From: Paracoccus jeotgali
GTDB lineage: Bacteria > Pseudomonadota > Alphaproteobacteria > Rhodobacterales > Rhodobacteraceae
Assembly (NCBI RefSeq): GCF_002865605.1
Contig: NZ_CP025583.1
Span: 538,501 to 602,500, forward strand
DNA: 64,000 bases
Direction of reading: 5' to 3'
Part shown: positions 9,489 through 18,036 of the stretch, in pieces
Layout of the letters: every line of letters starts with the position of its first letter
Position numbering within the stretch: position 1 is the first letter of the stretch
Program-made: the position numbers and the translations under genes
Notes under the pieces: model-generated
The model's database searches: none
Told to the model about the DNA's origin: nothing
What the model saw: the letters and a program-made list of their open reading frames with translations, nothing else

Positions 9489-9911
9489 TCAGTCGTCGCG
9501 GTGCACCCGCTCGCGGCGCTCGTGCTTTTCCTGCGCGGCGACGGTCATGGTGGCGATGGGACGTGCATCCAGCCGCTTGAGGCTGATCGGCTCGCCCGAC
9601 ACCTCGCAATAGCCGTATTCGCCGTTCGCGATCCGGCGCAGCGCCGCGTCGATCTTGCCCACCAGCTTGCGCTGGCGGTCGCGGGTGCGCAGTTCCAGCG
9701 CCCGGTCGGTTTCCTCGGACGCGCGGTCGGCTAGGTCGGGGACGTTGCGCGCGCTGTCCTGCAAGCCTTCCAGCGTTTCGGCGGATTGCTCGATCAATTC
9801 GGCCTTCCAGGCCTCCAGCTTGCGGCGGAAATACTCCAGCTGGCGGTCGTTCATGAAGGGCTCGTCCTCGGCGGGGCGATAGTCATCGGGCAGGAAAATC
9901 TGCTGTTTCAT
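9489..9911 (-). CDS. dksA: DksA-family RNA polymerase regulator, zinc-less
   Basis: Binds the RNA polymerase secondary channel and, with ppGpp, adjusts transcription of ribosomal and biosynthetic genes. 140 residues. The coiled-coil tip keeps the functional DxxDxA pattern (Asp59, Asp62, Ala64 in PDLADRA). The C-terminal zinc module does not: only Cys102 of the four Cys remains, the others reading Ser105, Thr123 and Ala126. Cys-poor DksA proteins are known, for example DksA2 of Pseudomonas aeruginosa, and work without zinc. A strong GGAGG site 6 bases upstream fixes the start at 9911. Monocistronic. Confidence 0.9.
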   Translation of the reverse strand: MKQQIFLPDDYRPAEDEPFMNDRQLEYFRRKLEAWKAELIEQSAETLEGLQDSARNVPDLADRASEETDRALELRTRDRQRKLVGKIDAALRRIANGEYGYCEVSGEPISLKRLDARPIATMTVAAQEKHERRERVHRDD

Positions 9912-10102
9912 ACATCCTCCGATGGCGCGGGGTGCCTGTCCCCCGATCCTTGCGCCCCCTTTAAGGGATGCGCGGATGCTTGTCACTAGCGGATCGATTG
10001 CGTCACGCTGCCGCGACTTGTCCGGCGATTGCGACGCCGTTAGGGTCCGCGCAGACGCGACCCTGCCGAAGATGTGCGGCCGGGGCAGGAAAGGAACCGC
10101 AG

Positions 10103-10945
10103 ATGCAATTCGCCTCGACCCAGACATATATCGCCCCGCCCGACCTCGCGATCGCGGTGAACGCGGCGGTGACGCTGGAACGCCCGCTGCTGGTCAAGGG
10201 CGAGCCGGGGACCGGCAAGACCGAGCTGGCCCGGCAGGTCGCGACCAGCCTTGGCCTGCCGATCATCGAATGGAACGTGAAATCGACCACCAAGGCGCAG
10301 CAGGGCCTGTATGAATACGACGCCGTCAGCCGGTTGCGCGACAGCCAGCTGGGCGATGCGCGCGTCCATGACGTCGGCAATTATATCCGCAAGGGCAAGC
10401 TGTGGCAGGCCTTCGAGGCGCCGGGCAAGGTGGTGCTGCTGATCGACGAGATCGACAAGGCCGATATCGAGTTTCCCAACGACCTGCTGCAGGAACTCGA
10501 CCGGATGGAGTTCCACGTCTACGAGACCGGCGAGACCATCCGCGCCCGTCACCGGCCGGTCGTCATCATCACCTCGAACAACGAAAAGGAACTGCCCGAC
10601 GCCTTCCTGCGCCGCTGCTTTTTCCATTATATCCGCTTTCCTGACGCCGAGACGCTGGCGCAGATCGTGGCCGTCCACTACCCCGGCCTGAAACCGCGCC
10701 TGCTGGACGAGGCGCTGACCCGCTTTTTCGAGATCCGAGAGGCGCCGGGGCTGAAGAAAAAGCCGTCGACCTCCGAGTTTCTGGACTGGCTCAAGCTGAT
10801 CCTGGCCGAGGATCTGACCGCCGAGGATCTGAAGAAGGCGCCGGGCGAGATGCTGCCGCGCCTGCACGGCGCCTTGCTGAAGAACGAACAGGATGTGGCG
10901 CTGTTCGAAAAGCTGTCCTTTCTGGCCCGACGGCAGGGGCGTTAA
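10103..10945 (+). CDS. MoxR-type AAA+ ATPase
   Basis: A 280-residue AAA+ ATPase of the MoxR branch, chaperone-like proteins that usually remodel or insert metal cofactors in partner enzymes. Walker A GEPGTGKTEL at residues 33-42, Walker B LLIDEIDKAD, sensor 1 ITSNNEKELPDAF with the arginine region RRCFFHY, and a C-terminal lid. Ribosome site AAAGGAA. By family knowledge this type normally precedes a VWA-domain gene (CoxE-like); here the next gene is guaA on the opposite strand, so the partner is elsewhere or absent. Confidence 0.88.
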   Translation: MQFASTQTYIAPPDLAIAVNAAVTLERPLLVKGEPGTGKTELARQVATSLGLPIIEWNVKSTTKAQQGLYEYDAVSRLRDSQLGDARVHDVGNYIRKGKLWQAFEAPGKVVLLIDEIDKADIEFPNDLLQELDRMEFHVYETGETIRARHRPVVIITSNNEKELPDAFLRRCFFHYIRFPDAETLAQIVAVHYPGLKPRLLDEALTRFFEIREAPGLKKKPSTSEFLDWLKLILAEDLTAEDLKKAPGEMLPRLHGALLKNEQDVALFEKLSFLARRQGR

Positions 10946-11008
10946 CCGCCGGGATCACGGGCGGATGGGCAGGGCGGATGCCCCGCCGCGTCCCGTGTCA
11001 GCCGGTCG

Positions 11009-12568
11009 CTATTCCCACTCGATCGTGCCGGGCGGCTTCGAGGTGATGTCATAGGTGACGCGGTTGATGCCGCGCACCTCGTTGATGATCCGGGTCGCCG
11101 TTTCGCCCAGGAATTCATGGCTGAACGGATAGTAATCCGCCGTCATCCCGTCGACCGAGGTCACCGCCCGCAGCGCGCAGGCGAAATCATAGGTCCGGCC
11201 GTCGCCCATGACGCCCACGGTGCGGACCGGCAGGATCGCCACGAAGGCTTGCCAGATATCGTCGTAAAGGCCGTGGCGGCGGATCTGGTCGATGAACACC
11301 GCATCGGCCTTGCGCAGGATCTCGAGCTTTTCGCGGGTGATCTCGCCGGGGCAGCGGATGGCCAGACCGGGTCCGGGAAAGGGGTGGCGGCCGATGAAGC
11401 TGTCGGGCAGGCCAAGCTCGCGACCCAGGGCGCGGACCTCGTCCTTGAACAGTTCGCGCAGCGGCTCGACCAGCTTCAGCCCCATCTTTTCGGGCAGCCC
11501 GCCGACATTGTGGTGCGACTTGATCGTGACCGACGGCCCGCCCGAGAAGCTGACGCTTTCAATGACGTCGGGATAGAGCGTGCCTTGCGCCAGGAACTCG
11601 GCCCCGTCGATCTGCGCGGCCTCGCGCTGGAAGACGTCGATGAACAGCTTGCCGATCAGCTTGCGCTTTGTCTCCGGGTCGCTGACGCCTTCAAGCGCGG
11701 TCAGGAACAGGTCGCTTTCATCGGCATGGATCAGCGGGATGTTGTAATTGTCGCGGAACATGGTCACGACCTCGTCCGCCTCGTTCAGGCGCAGCAGGCC
11801 GTGATCGACAAAGACGCAGGTCAGTTGATCGCCGATCGCCTCGTGGATCAGCACCGCCGCGACCGAGCTGTCGACCCCGCCCGACAGCCCGCAGATCACG
11901 CGCTTGTCGCCGACCTGTTCGCGAATCTTGCGGATCGCCTCGTCACGATAAGATGCCATGGTCCAGTCGCCGGTGAACCCGGCCAGACGGACGAAGTTTT
12001 CCAGCATCTGCGCGCCGTTCGGCGTGTGGTGCACCTCGGGGTGGAACTGCACGGCATAGAAACGCCGCGCCTCGTCCGCGATCATCGCCAGCGGCGCGTT
12101 GGGCGAGGTGCCGATGACCTCGAACCCCGGCGCGATGCGGGTGACGCGGTCGCCATGGCTCATCCAGACCTGCTCGCGCCCGTCGGGGAACAGCCCGGCA
12201 AAGATGCCATCGCCGCGATGGCCCTCGGCCGGGGTGACATAGGCGCGGCCATATTCCGCGTGGTGCCCGGCCTCGACCTGCCCGCCAAGCTGCTGCATCA
12301 TCACCTGCTGACCATAGCAGATCCCGAACACCGGCACCCCCAGCGTCCACAGGCTGTCGGGCGCGCGCGGGCTGCCCTCGCGCGTGACGCTGTCGGGGCC
12401 GCCGGACAGGATCACCGCCAGCGGCGCGATCTCGGCCAGCTTGGCGTCGGTGACCGCCTGATAGGGCAGGATTTCGCAAAAGACGTTCAACTCGCGCAGG
12501 CGGCGCGCGATAAGCTGCGTCACCTGAGAGCCGAAATCGATGATGAGAAGGCGCTGATGCTGGGTCAT
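11009..12568 (-). CDS. guaA: GMP synthase (glutamine-hydrolysing)
   Basis: Converts XMP to GMP using glutamine and ATP. 519 residues, normal length. The N-terminal class I amidotransferase domain shows the nucleophile elbow FGICYGQQ and the HPEV histidine/glutamate pair. It is followed by the ATP pyrophosphatase loop [12 protein letters not shown] and the C-terminal dimerisation domain with [13 protein letters not shown] and the ending PGTIEWE. No clear ribosome site before the ATG at 12568. It converges on the MoxR gene; no terminator is seen between them. Confidence 0.97.
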   Translation of the reverse strand: MTQHQRLLIIDFGSQVTQLIARRLRELNVFCEILPYQAVTDAKLAEIAPLAVILSGGPDSVTREGSPRAPDSLWTLGVPVFGICYGQQVMMQQLGGQVEAGHHAEYGRAYVTPAEGHRGDGIFAGLFPDGREQVWMSHGDRVTRIAPGFEVIGTSPNAPLAMIADEARRFYAVQFHPEVHHTPNGAQMLENFVRLAGFTGDWTMASYRDEAIRKIREQVGDKRVICGLSGGVDSSVAAVLIHEAIGDQLTCVFVDHGLLRLNEADEVVTMFRDNYNIPLIHADESDLFLTALEGVSDPETKRKLIGKLFIDVFQREAAQIDGAEFLAQGTLYPDVIESVSFSGGPSVTIKSHHNVGGLPEKMGLKLVEPLRELFKDEVRALGRELGLPDSFIGRHPFPGPGLAIRCPGEITREKLEILRKADAVFIDQIRRHGLYDDIWQAFVAILPVRTVGVMGDGRTYDFACALRAVTSVDGMTADYYPFSHEFLGETATRIINEVRGINRVTYDITSKPPGTIEWE

Positions 12569-12724
12569 GTGCGGGATTTACGCGCCGCCGCCGGGCAAGG
12601 CAAGAGCGGGTGGCAAGCCGCGCCGCAGGTCGCGCGGGCGGCGCGTGGGGGAACCTTGCGGCTGCGGCGGGCGTTCCGATTTATCCGCGATCTCAATATC
12701 TTCCCCGCGAACAGGAGAGTGTCC

Positions 12725-13294
12725 ATGCCGCGTCCCGCCAGCTTTTTGTCATGGGCCCTGGCCCCCGCGCTGATGCTTGGGCTTGCCGGCTGCGAGTTGC
12801 CCAGTGCGGCGGGCGACTCGGAACAGCCCTTCACCACACCCGCCACGGCCAATCCCAACCTGCCCGCGCCTGCGACCGAGGAGTTGGCGCCGCTTTGCCC
12901 CGCGCCCGATCCGGCGCAGCTGGCGGTGCTGGAACAGCAGATCAATGCCGAACGGACGCGGCTGGGGCGCAGCGCGTTGACCTTCCGGCCCGAACTCGCG
13001 GTGGCGGCCCAGGCCCATGCCTGCGACATGGCGCGGATGGGGCGGCTGGGGGTCGCCGGGTCGAACGGCTCGTCGGTGGTCGACCGGATCCGGGCGGTGA
13101 ATTATTCGGCCTGTTCCTCGGCGCAGCTGATCGGGCAGCAGGGCGGGGCGACGGGCCAGATGGCGCAATGGCTGGCCCACAAGCCCGATCAAGAGATCCT
13201 TGTCCACAACAAGTTCGACGATGCCGGGATCGGGATGGTCGCCTCGGGCGGGCGCTATTGGTGGTCGCTGGTGATGGCGGATCGCTGTAGCTAA
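12725..13294 (+). CDS. CAP-domain lipoprotein (YkwD-like)
   Basis: A 189-residue exported protein with a signal ending at lipobox LAGC (Cys23), then a Thr/Pro-rich linker and a CAP/SCP-like domain. In that domain are an N-terminal helix INAERTRLGR, AAQAHACDMARMG, HNKFDDAGIGM and the terminal beta strand RYWWSLVMA. Bacterial CAP proteins are extracytoplasmic with mostly unknown roles. The canonical metal-binding His pair is only partly recognisable. Ribosome site CAGGAGAG. It converges on livM with a shared terminator. Confidence 0.8.
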   Translation: MPRPASFLSWALAPALMLGLAGCELPSAAGDSEQPFTTPATANPNLPAPATEELAPLCPAPDPAQLAVLEQQINAERTRLGRSALTFRPELAVAAQAHACDMARMGRLGVAGSNGSSVVDRIRAVNYSACSSAQLIGQQGGATGQMAQWLAHKPDQEILVHNKFDDAGIGMVASGGRYWWSLVMADRCS

Positions 13295-13314
13295 GCCGCC
13301 GTTCGGGGATGAAG

Positions 13315-13337
13315 AAAGGGGCCTCGCGGCCCCTTTT
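13315..13337. terminator. Bidirectional terminator between CAP gene and livM
   Basis: A perfect stem AAAGGGGCC (13315-13323) and GGCCCCTTT with a TCGC tetraloop. A-rich and T-rich flanks give a usable T-run on both strands. Confidence 0.85.
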
Positions 13338-13338
13338 C

Positions 13339-14679
13339 CTATTTCTCGGGCACCAGACCCCGTGGCGAGAAGCGCAGCACCAGCAGCAGCACCGCCCCCA
13401 TGGCGATGAACCGCATATGCGCGGCGCTTTCCATCAGGTGCTGTTTCAGCGCCCCGGCCGGCAGCGGGCTGGTCAGCAGCGCGATCAGCTGCGGCCCCCA
13501 GCTTTCCGCCTTGGTCCACAGGAACCAGATCAGGATGCCGCCAAGTGCAGCGCCCCAGTTGTTGCCGGACCCGCCGACCACGACCATGACCCAGACCAGG
13601 AAGGTATAGCGCAGCGGGTTATACTGGGTCGGCGCCATCAGCCCGTCATGGGTGATCATCATGGCACCGGCCAGCCCCATCACCGCGCAGCCGATGACGA
13701 AGACCTGCAGATGCCGTCCCGTCACGTCCTTGCCCATCGCGTCGGCGGCGACCTCGTTGTCGCGGATCGCGCGCATCATCCGGCCCCATGGCGATTTCAG
13801 CGACAGTTCCGCCAGCAGGATCAGCGCGATCAGCACGACGCTGAACAGCCCCGCATAGGCCAGCTTGACCCAGATGCCAGAGGCCTCGGCCAGCGGAATC
13901 CCCCAAGACGCGGCGCGGGCGACGAATTCGGGGTCCTGCTGCAACTGGATCTCATACGGGACCGGGCGCGGGATCGAGGTGACGTTCTTGACCCCGCGGG
14001 CCAGCCATTCCTCGTTCTTCAGCACGGCGACGATGATCTCGCCGATGCCCAGCGTCGCAATCGCCAGATAGTCCGAGCGCAGCCCCAGCGCCACCTTGCC
14101 CACGCCCCAGGCGGCGGCGGCGGCGAACAGCGCGCCCACCGGCCAGGACAGCAGCACCGGCAGGCCCAGCCCGCCGAGATTGCCATATTGCGCGGCCTGA
14201 TTGGCCTCGATCGCCATGACCGCCGGATCGAACAGCCAGCGATACAGCGCAAAGCCGATGATCAGCACCGCCAGCAGCGCCGGGACGCGCCATGTCCCGC
14301 GCAGCTTGCGCCAGGTGTAAGAGGCCAGAAACAGCGTCCCCAGCCCGACGATCAGCGCCACGGCGACGCGCATCCCGCCCGCCGACCAACTGCCCTCGAC
14401 CGGCGCGACCGAGATCAGCACCGGCGCCAGCCCGCCAATGGCCAGGAACCCGACCACGCCAGAGTTGAAGAGCCCGGCATAGCCCCATTGCATGTTCAGC
14501 CCCAGCGCCATGACGGCCGAAATGATGCCCATGTTCAGGATCGCGAGCGAGGTGTTCCATGACCCGCTGAACAGCGCGTTGCGGGTGGTGCCCTCCAGCA
14601 CGAACAGCAGCGCCAGCACCCCGAACAGGATCGGTGCGCGCCAGGGGCTGGACCTTTCGGCTTGACGTGTCGTTGCCAT
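13339..14679 (-). CDS. livM: Branched-chain amino acid ABC permease LivM
   Basis: Inner-membrane permease of a high-affinity branched-chain or related amino-acid ABC importer. 446 residues, mostly hydrophobic, with about ten membrane spans. Family signatures are MALGLNMQWGYAGLFNSG near residue 60, LATLGIGEII, and the coupling region RMMRAIRDNEVAADAMGKD facing the ATPases, then GLAGAMM. Ribosome site AAGGGGG, 12 bases after the livH stop. Last gene of the operon. The substrate could also be another hydrophobic amino acid or a short amide. Confidence 0.93.
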   Translation of the reverse strand: MATTRQAERSSPWRAPILFGVLALLFVLEGTTRNALFSGSWNTSLAILNMGIISAVMALGLNMQWGYAGLFNSGVVGFLAIGGLAPVLISVAPVEGSWSAGGMRVAVALIVGLGTLFLASYTWRKLRGTWRVPALLAVLIIGFALYRWLFDPAVMAIEANQAAQYGNLGGLGLPVLLSWPVGALFAAAAAWGVGKVALGLRSDYLAIATLGIGEIIVAVLKNEEWLARGVKNVTSIPRPVPYEIQLQQDPEFVARAASWGIPLAEASGIWVKLAYAGLFSVVLIALILLAELSLKSPWGRMMRAIRDNEVAADAMGKDVTGRHLQVFVIGCAVMGLAGAMMITHDGLMAPTQYNPLRYTFLVWVMVVVGGSGNNWGAALGGILIWFLWTKAESWGPQLIALLTSPLPAGALKQHLMESAAHMRFIAMGAVLLLVLRFSPRGLVPEK

Positions 14680-14691
14680 GATCTGACCCCC

Positions 14692-15696
14692 TTACACGGA
14701 CTTGCCGCGGAACAGGCCGGTGGGCCGGAACAGCAGCACGATGATGAGGATGACGAAGCTGACCGCGAATTTGTATTCGGTGGACAGCAGTTGCAGCAGC
14801 GAACCGCCGGTTTCGATCCCGAGGTGATCGGCGACCTTCTTCCACGGATAGGTGATCGCGACCTCGGAAAAGGCGACGATGAAGCCGCCGGCGATGGCCC
14901 CGATCGGGCTGCCCAGACCGCCGACGATGGCGGCGGCGAAGATGGGCAGCAGGATCTGGAAATAGTTGAAGGGCTTGAATGCTTTGTCCAGACCGTAAAG
15001 CGTGCCGGCAATGGTCATCAGCGCGGCGGCGATGATCCAGGTCAGCCGCACCACCCGGTCCGGGTCGATCCCCGACAGCAGGGCCAGATCCTCGTTGTCG
15101 GAATAGGCGCGCATGGCCTTGCCGGATTTGGTGCGGTTCAGGAACCAGAACAGCGCCCACACCACCAGCACGGCCATGACCACGGTGATGACCTGCGTGG
15201 TGCGCAGGGCCAGCCCCTCGGACAGGCCGGACCATTCGCGAAAGCTGCGGACGTCGATGACAAAGCGCGCGCCGTCGGCAAACCGGATCTCGTCCACGCC
15301 GATCAGCAGGCGGGTCAGGCCGTTGGTGACGAACATCACCCCGACCGAGGCCATGACCAGGATGATCGGATCGGATTTCTTGCGCCGGTAAAAGCGATAG
15401 ACCACGCGGTCGGTGGCCAGCACCATGATCGCGCAGCCGATGATGCCGAAGGGCAGCGCAAGCAGCGCCACCGGCAGCGGCCCCAGGCTGACGCCCAGCG
15501 ATTGCAGCGCCCAGGTCGCGATGATGGTGATCGCGGTGCCAAAGGCCATGGTGTCGCCATGGGCAAAGTTGGAAAACCGCAGGATGCCGTAGATCAGCGT
15601 GATGCCCAGCGCGCCGAGCGCAAGCTGCGCCCCATAGGCGGCGGCCGGGATGAAGACAAAGTTCAGGAATGCCACGAGGGCGTTGAGAATATCCAT
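14692..15696 (-). CDS. livH: Branched-chain amino acid ABC permease LivH
   Basis: Second membrane subunit of the importer; 334 residues with about eight spans. LALGALGITLIYGILRFSNFAHGD near the N-terminus is the LivH hallmark, and KAMRAYSDNEDLALLSGIDPDR is the ATPase-coupling loop. The ATG overlaps the stop of the small secreted-protein gene by one base (TAATG), implying translational coupling. Works with LivM, LivG, LivF and the periplasmic binding protein of the same operon. Confidence 0.93.
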   Translation of the reverse strand: MDILNALVAFLNFVFIPAAAYGAQLALGALGITLIYGILRFSNFAHGDTMAFGTAITIIATWALQSLGVSLGPLPVALLALPFGIIGCAIMVLATDRVVYRFYRRKKSDPIILVMASVGVMFVTNGLTRLLIGVDEIRFADGARFVIDVRSFREWSGLSEGLALRTTQVITVVMAVLVVWALFWFLNRTKSGKAMRAYSDNEDLALLSGIDPDRVVRLTWIIAAALMTIAGTLYGLDKAFKPFNYFQILLPIFAAAIVGGLGSPIGAIAGGFIVAFSEVAITYPWKKVADHLGIETGGSLLQLLSTEYKFAVSFVILIIVLLFRPTGLFRGKSV

Positions 15697-16190
15697 TATC
15701 GCGCGACCTCGCAGGAGCCGATATGGGTGATCGCCATGATCGGATCGGTCAGATGTGTGGTAAGGCGGGCCTGCCCGTCCGGCATGACGCTGAACATGCG
15801 CGGCTTGCCGGTCTCGGGCGCGGCAGAAGCGGCGATGACGCGGCCGCCCTGCACCGCTGCGGCAAGCGCCAGGGTTTCAGCGCCGTCCTGCCAATCGGCG
15901 GCGGACAGCCCCGCGCCGTCAGAGATCACCGTCAGCCGGCCCCCATAGTCCGAGGCCGCGCAGTCGGTGTCGCTGCATTCGGTCTGAAAGCTGCACTCGA
16001 AGGTCATCGACTGCGCGTCCGGCGTGCCGTCCTGCATCGGTGCGGCGTCCGAGATCGGCGCGATCTGATCCACCGGCGCCGCGCCAGCGGGCGGCAGGTC
16101 CGCCGTCTGTGCGGCAAGGGGGGCGGCGAGACAGGCCGTCAGCGCCAGCGCCGCGAGCAGGGGCAGGGGGGTGCGGACAGCCACGCTCAA
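15696..16190 (-). CDS. Small secreted protein inside the liv operon
   Basis: 164 residues, no family recognised. N-terminal signal with hydrophobic LLAALALTACLAAPLAAQ: a Sec signal, or a lipobox (LTAC) with the Cys at residue 20. The mature part has an Ala/Pro-rich linker, a Cys cluster (FECSFQTECSDTDC) and one Cys near the C-terminus, so disulfides are likely. It overlaps livF by 4 bases upstream and livH by 1 base downstream, so it is co-translated with transporter subunits and may be an accessory envelope protein. Function unknown. Confidence 0.75.
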   Translation of the reverse strand: MSVAVRTPLPLLAALALTACLAAPLAAQTADLPPAGAAPVDQIAPISDAAPMQDGTPDAQSMTFECSFQTECSDTDCAASDYGGRLTVISDGAGLSAADWQDGAETLALAAAVQGGRVIAASAAPETGKPRMFSVMPDGQARLTTHLTDPIMAITHIGSCEVAR

Positions 16191-17017
16191 CCCCCCAGGA
16201 AGGTGCGGCGCACCTCGGGGTTGGCCATAAGCTCTTGCCCGGTGCCGGTATGGGCGTTGGCGCCCTGCACCAGCACATAGGCCTTGTCGGCGATGTTCAT
16301 GGCCTGCTTGGCGTTCTGTTCGACCATCAGCACCGGCAGCCCGGTGCGGGCAATCTCGATGATGCGGTCGAACAGCTCGTCCATGACGATGGGCGAGACG
16401 CCGGCGGTGGGTTCATCCAGCATCAACAGGCTGGGCCGGGTCATCAGCGAACGCCCGACCGCGACCTGCTGGCGCTGCCCGCCCGACAATTCGCCCGCCG
16501 CCTGCCGGCGCTTGTCCTTCAGGATCGGGAACAGGTCGAAGACCTGGGCCATCGTCTCGCGGATGTCGTCCTCGCGGATGAAGGCGCCCATTTCCAGGTT
16601 CTCCTCGACCGTCATCGAGGGGAAGATGTTGTTGACCTGCGGCACAAAGCCCATGCCCGCCTTGACCCGGTCCTGCGGGTTCAACTGGGTGATGTCCTTG
16701 CCGTTCAGCCGGACCGAGCCCTGACGCAGTTCCAGCATCCCGAACAGCGCCTTCATCGCGGTCGATTTGCCGGCCCCGTTCGGGCCGACGATGACGGCGA
16801 TCTGGCCCTTTTCGACGGCGATGGTGCAGTCGTGCAGGATGTCGGGGCCCTTGCCATAGCCGCCGGTCATGTTCTCGCCGATCAGGAAGGGATCGTCGGG
16901 CCGGCCGGGGCCGACGGGGCCGGATCGACGCTCGCCATCGACCTGACCGCGCCCGTGGGGGTTGACGATCGAGCGGTCGCGGTTGCCGCGTCCCGAAAAT
17001 GGATCGCTGTCGCTCAT
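16187..17017 (-). CDS. livF: Branched-chain amino acid ABC ATPase LivF
   Basis: Cytoplasmic ATPase energising the LivH/LivM channel. 276 residues against about 235 for typical LivF: a Gly/Arg/Pro-rich N-terminal tail of about 45 residues precedes the core. Walker A GPNGAGKST, Q-loop GFVPQ, signature LSGGQRQQVAVGRSL, Walker B LLMLDEPTAG, switch His replaced by the MVEQNAK segment typical of this subfamily. AGGAG about 10 bases before the ATG at 17017 supports the long start. It ends overlapping the small secreted protein gene (ATGA). Confidence 0.95.
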   Translation of the reverse strand: MSDSDPFSGRGNRDRSIVNPHGRGQVDGERRSGPVGPGRPDDPFLIGENMTGGYGKGPDILHDCTIAVEKGQIAVIVGPNGAGKSTAMKALFGMLELRQGSVRLNGKDITQLNPQDRVKAGMGFVPQVNNIFPSMTVEENLEMGAFIREDDIRETMAQVFDLFPILKDKRRQAAGELSGGQRQQVAVGRSLMTRPSLLMLDEPTAGVSPIVMDELFDRIIEIARTGLPVLMVEQNAKQAMNIADKAYVLVQGANAHTGTGQELMANPEVRRTFLGG

Positions 17018-17132
17018 GCGCGGGATGTCTCCTGCTGGTGGGTCGCGCGGACGCGGCCGGGCCGCGATGCCGCCGCCGGCGCGGCAACGCCCGGCGCTGG
17101 ATGGGGCCGGGGGACGCGGGCGGGCTGGCGGG

Positions 17133-17915
17133 TCATGCGCTGACCATGTCCTTGTTCTTGAGGCCGCGGCCCAGATAGGCCTCGATCACGGCTTCGTTCT
17201 GCATGATGCTGTCGGCGCTGCCCTGGGCCAGAACCTTGCCCTCGGCCATGACAATCACCGGGTCGCAGAGCTTGCCGATGAAATCCATGTCATGTTCGAT
17301 GACGCAGAAGGTATAGCCGCGTTCCTTGTTCAGCCGCACGATGGCGTCCGCAATGGTCATCAGCAGCGTGCGGTTCACGCCCGCCCCGACCTCGTCCAGA
17401 AACACGATCTTGGCGTCGACCATCATCGTGCGGCCCAGTTCCAGCAGCTTTTTCTGCCCGCCGGACAGGTTGCCGGCGCGTTCCTCGGCCAGATGGCCGA
17501 TGGTCAGGAAATTGAGCACCTCGTCGGCGCGTTCGCGCAGGGCGCGTTCCTCGGCGCGGATGCGGTGGCGGGCGAACCATGTGCTGATCAGCGTCTCGCC
17601 GGTCTGGCCCGCGGGCACCATCATCAGATTCTCGCGCACGGTCATCGACGAAAACTCGTGCGCCAGCTGGAAGGTCCGCAGCAGCCCCTTGTGGAACAGC
17701 TGGTGCGGGGCAAGGCCGGTGATGTCCTCGCCATCCATCCAGACCCGGCCCGAGGTCGGCTTGTGAACCCCGGCGATCACGTTGAACAGCGTGGATTTTC
17801 CGGCGCCGTTGGGGCCGATCAGCCCGGTGATGGACCCGGTCTCGATCCGCAGGCTGGCGCCATCGACGGCAGAAAATCCGCCAAATTTCTTGTGCAGGTT
17901 CTCGACCCGGATCAT
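17133..17915 (-). CDS. livG: Branched-chain amino acid ABC ATPase LivG
   Basis: Second ATPase of the importer, 260 residues. Walker A GPNGAGKST, signature LSGGQKKLLELGRTM, Walker B IVFLDEVGAG followed by the family's VIEHDMDFI. Asp-Glu-Val replaces the usual Asp-Glu-Pro at Walker B, a variant found in some LivG proteins. AGGGGG ribosome site. It lies downstream of the binding-protein gene with a hairpin terminator between, and 115 bases before livF. Confidence 0.94.
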   Translation of the reverse strand: MIRVENLHKKFGGFSAVDGASLRIETGSITGLIGPNGAGKSTLFNVIAGVHKPTSGRVWMDGEDITGLAPHQLFHKGLLRTFQLAHEFSSMTVRENLMMVPAGQTGETLISTWFARHRIRAEERALRERADEVLNFLTIGHLAEERAGNLSGGQKKLLELGRTMMVDAKIVFLDEVGAGVNRTLLMTIADAIVRLNKERGYTFCVIEHDMDFIGKLCDPVIVMAEGKVLAQGSADSIMQNEAVIEAYLGRGLKNKDMVSA

Positions 17916-17992
17916 TCCGCCCCCTGTCGTGCGAATGACAAATCAGTGCGGCCGCCCTTTAGCGTAACCGAAAAAGCGCCGCCAGAGATAAT

Positions 17993-18023
17993 GAAAACGG
18001 CCCGACGCCACCGCGCCGGGCCG
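17993..18023 (-). terminator. Partial terminator between binding protein and livG
   Basis: On the minus strand CGGCCCG pairs with CGGGCCG across a 12-base loop, followed by TTTTC. Located just after the binding-protein stop, within an otherwise collinear operon. It would let the binding protein be made in excess over the membrane complex. Confidence 0.65.
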
Positions 18024-18036
18024 AAGACAGGGTCGA

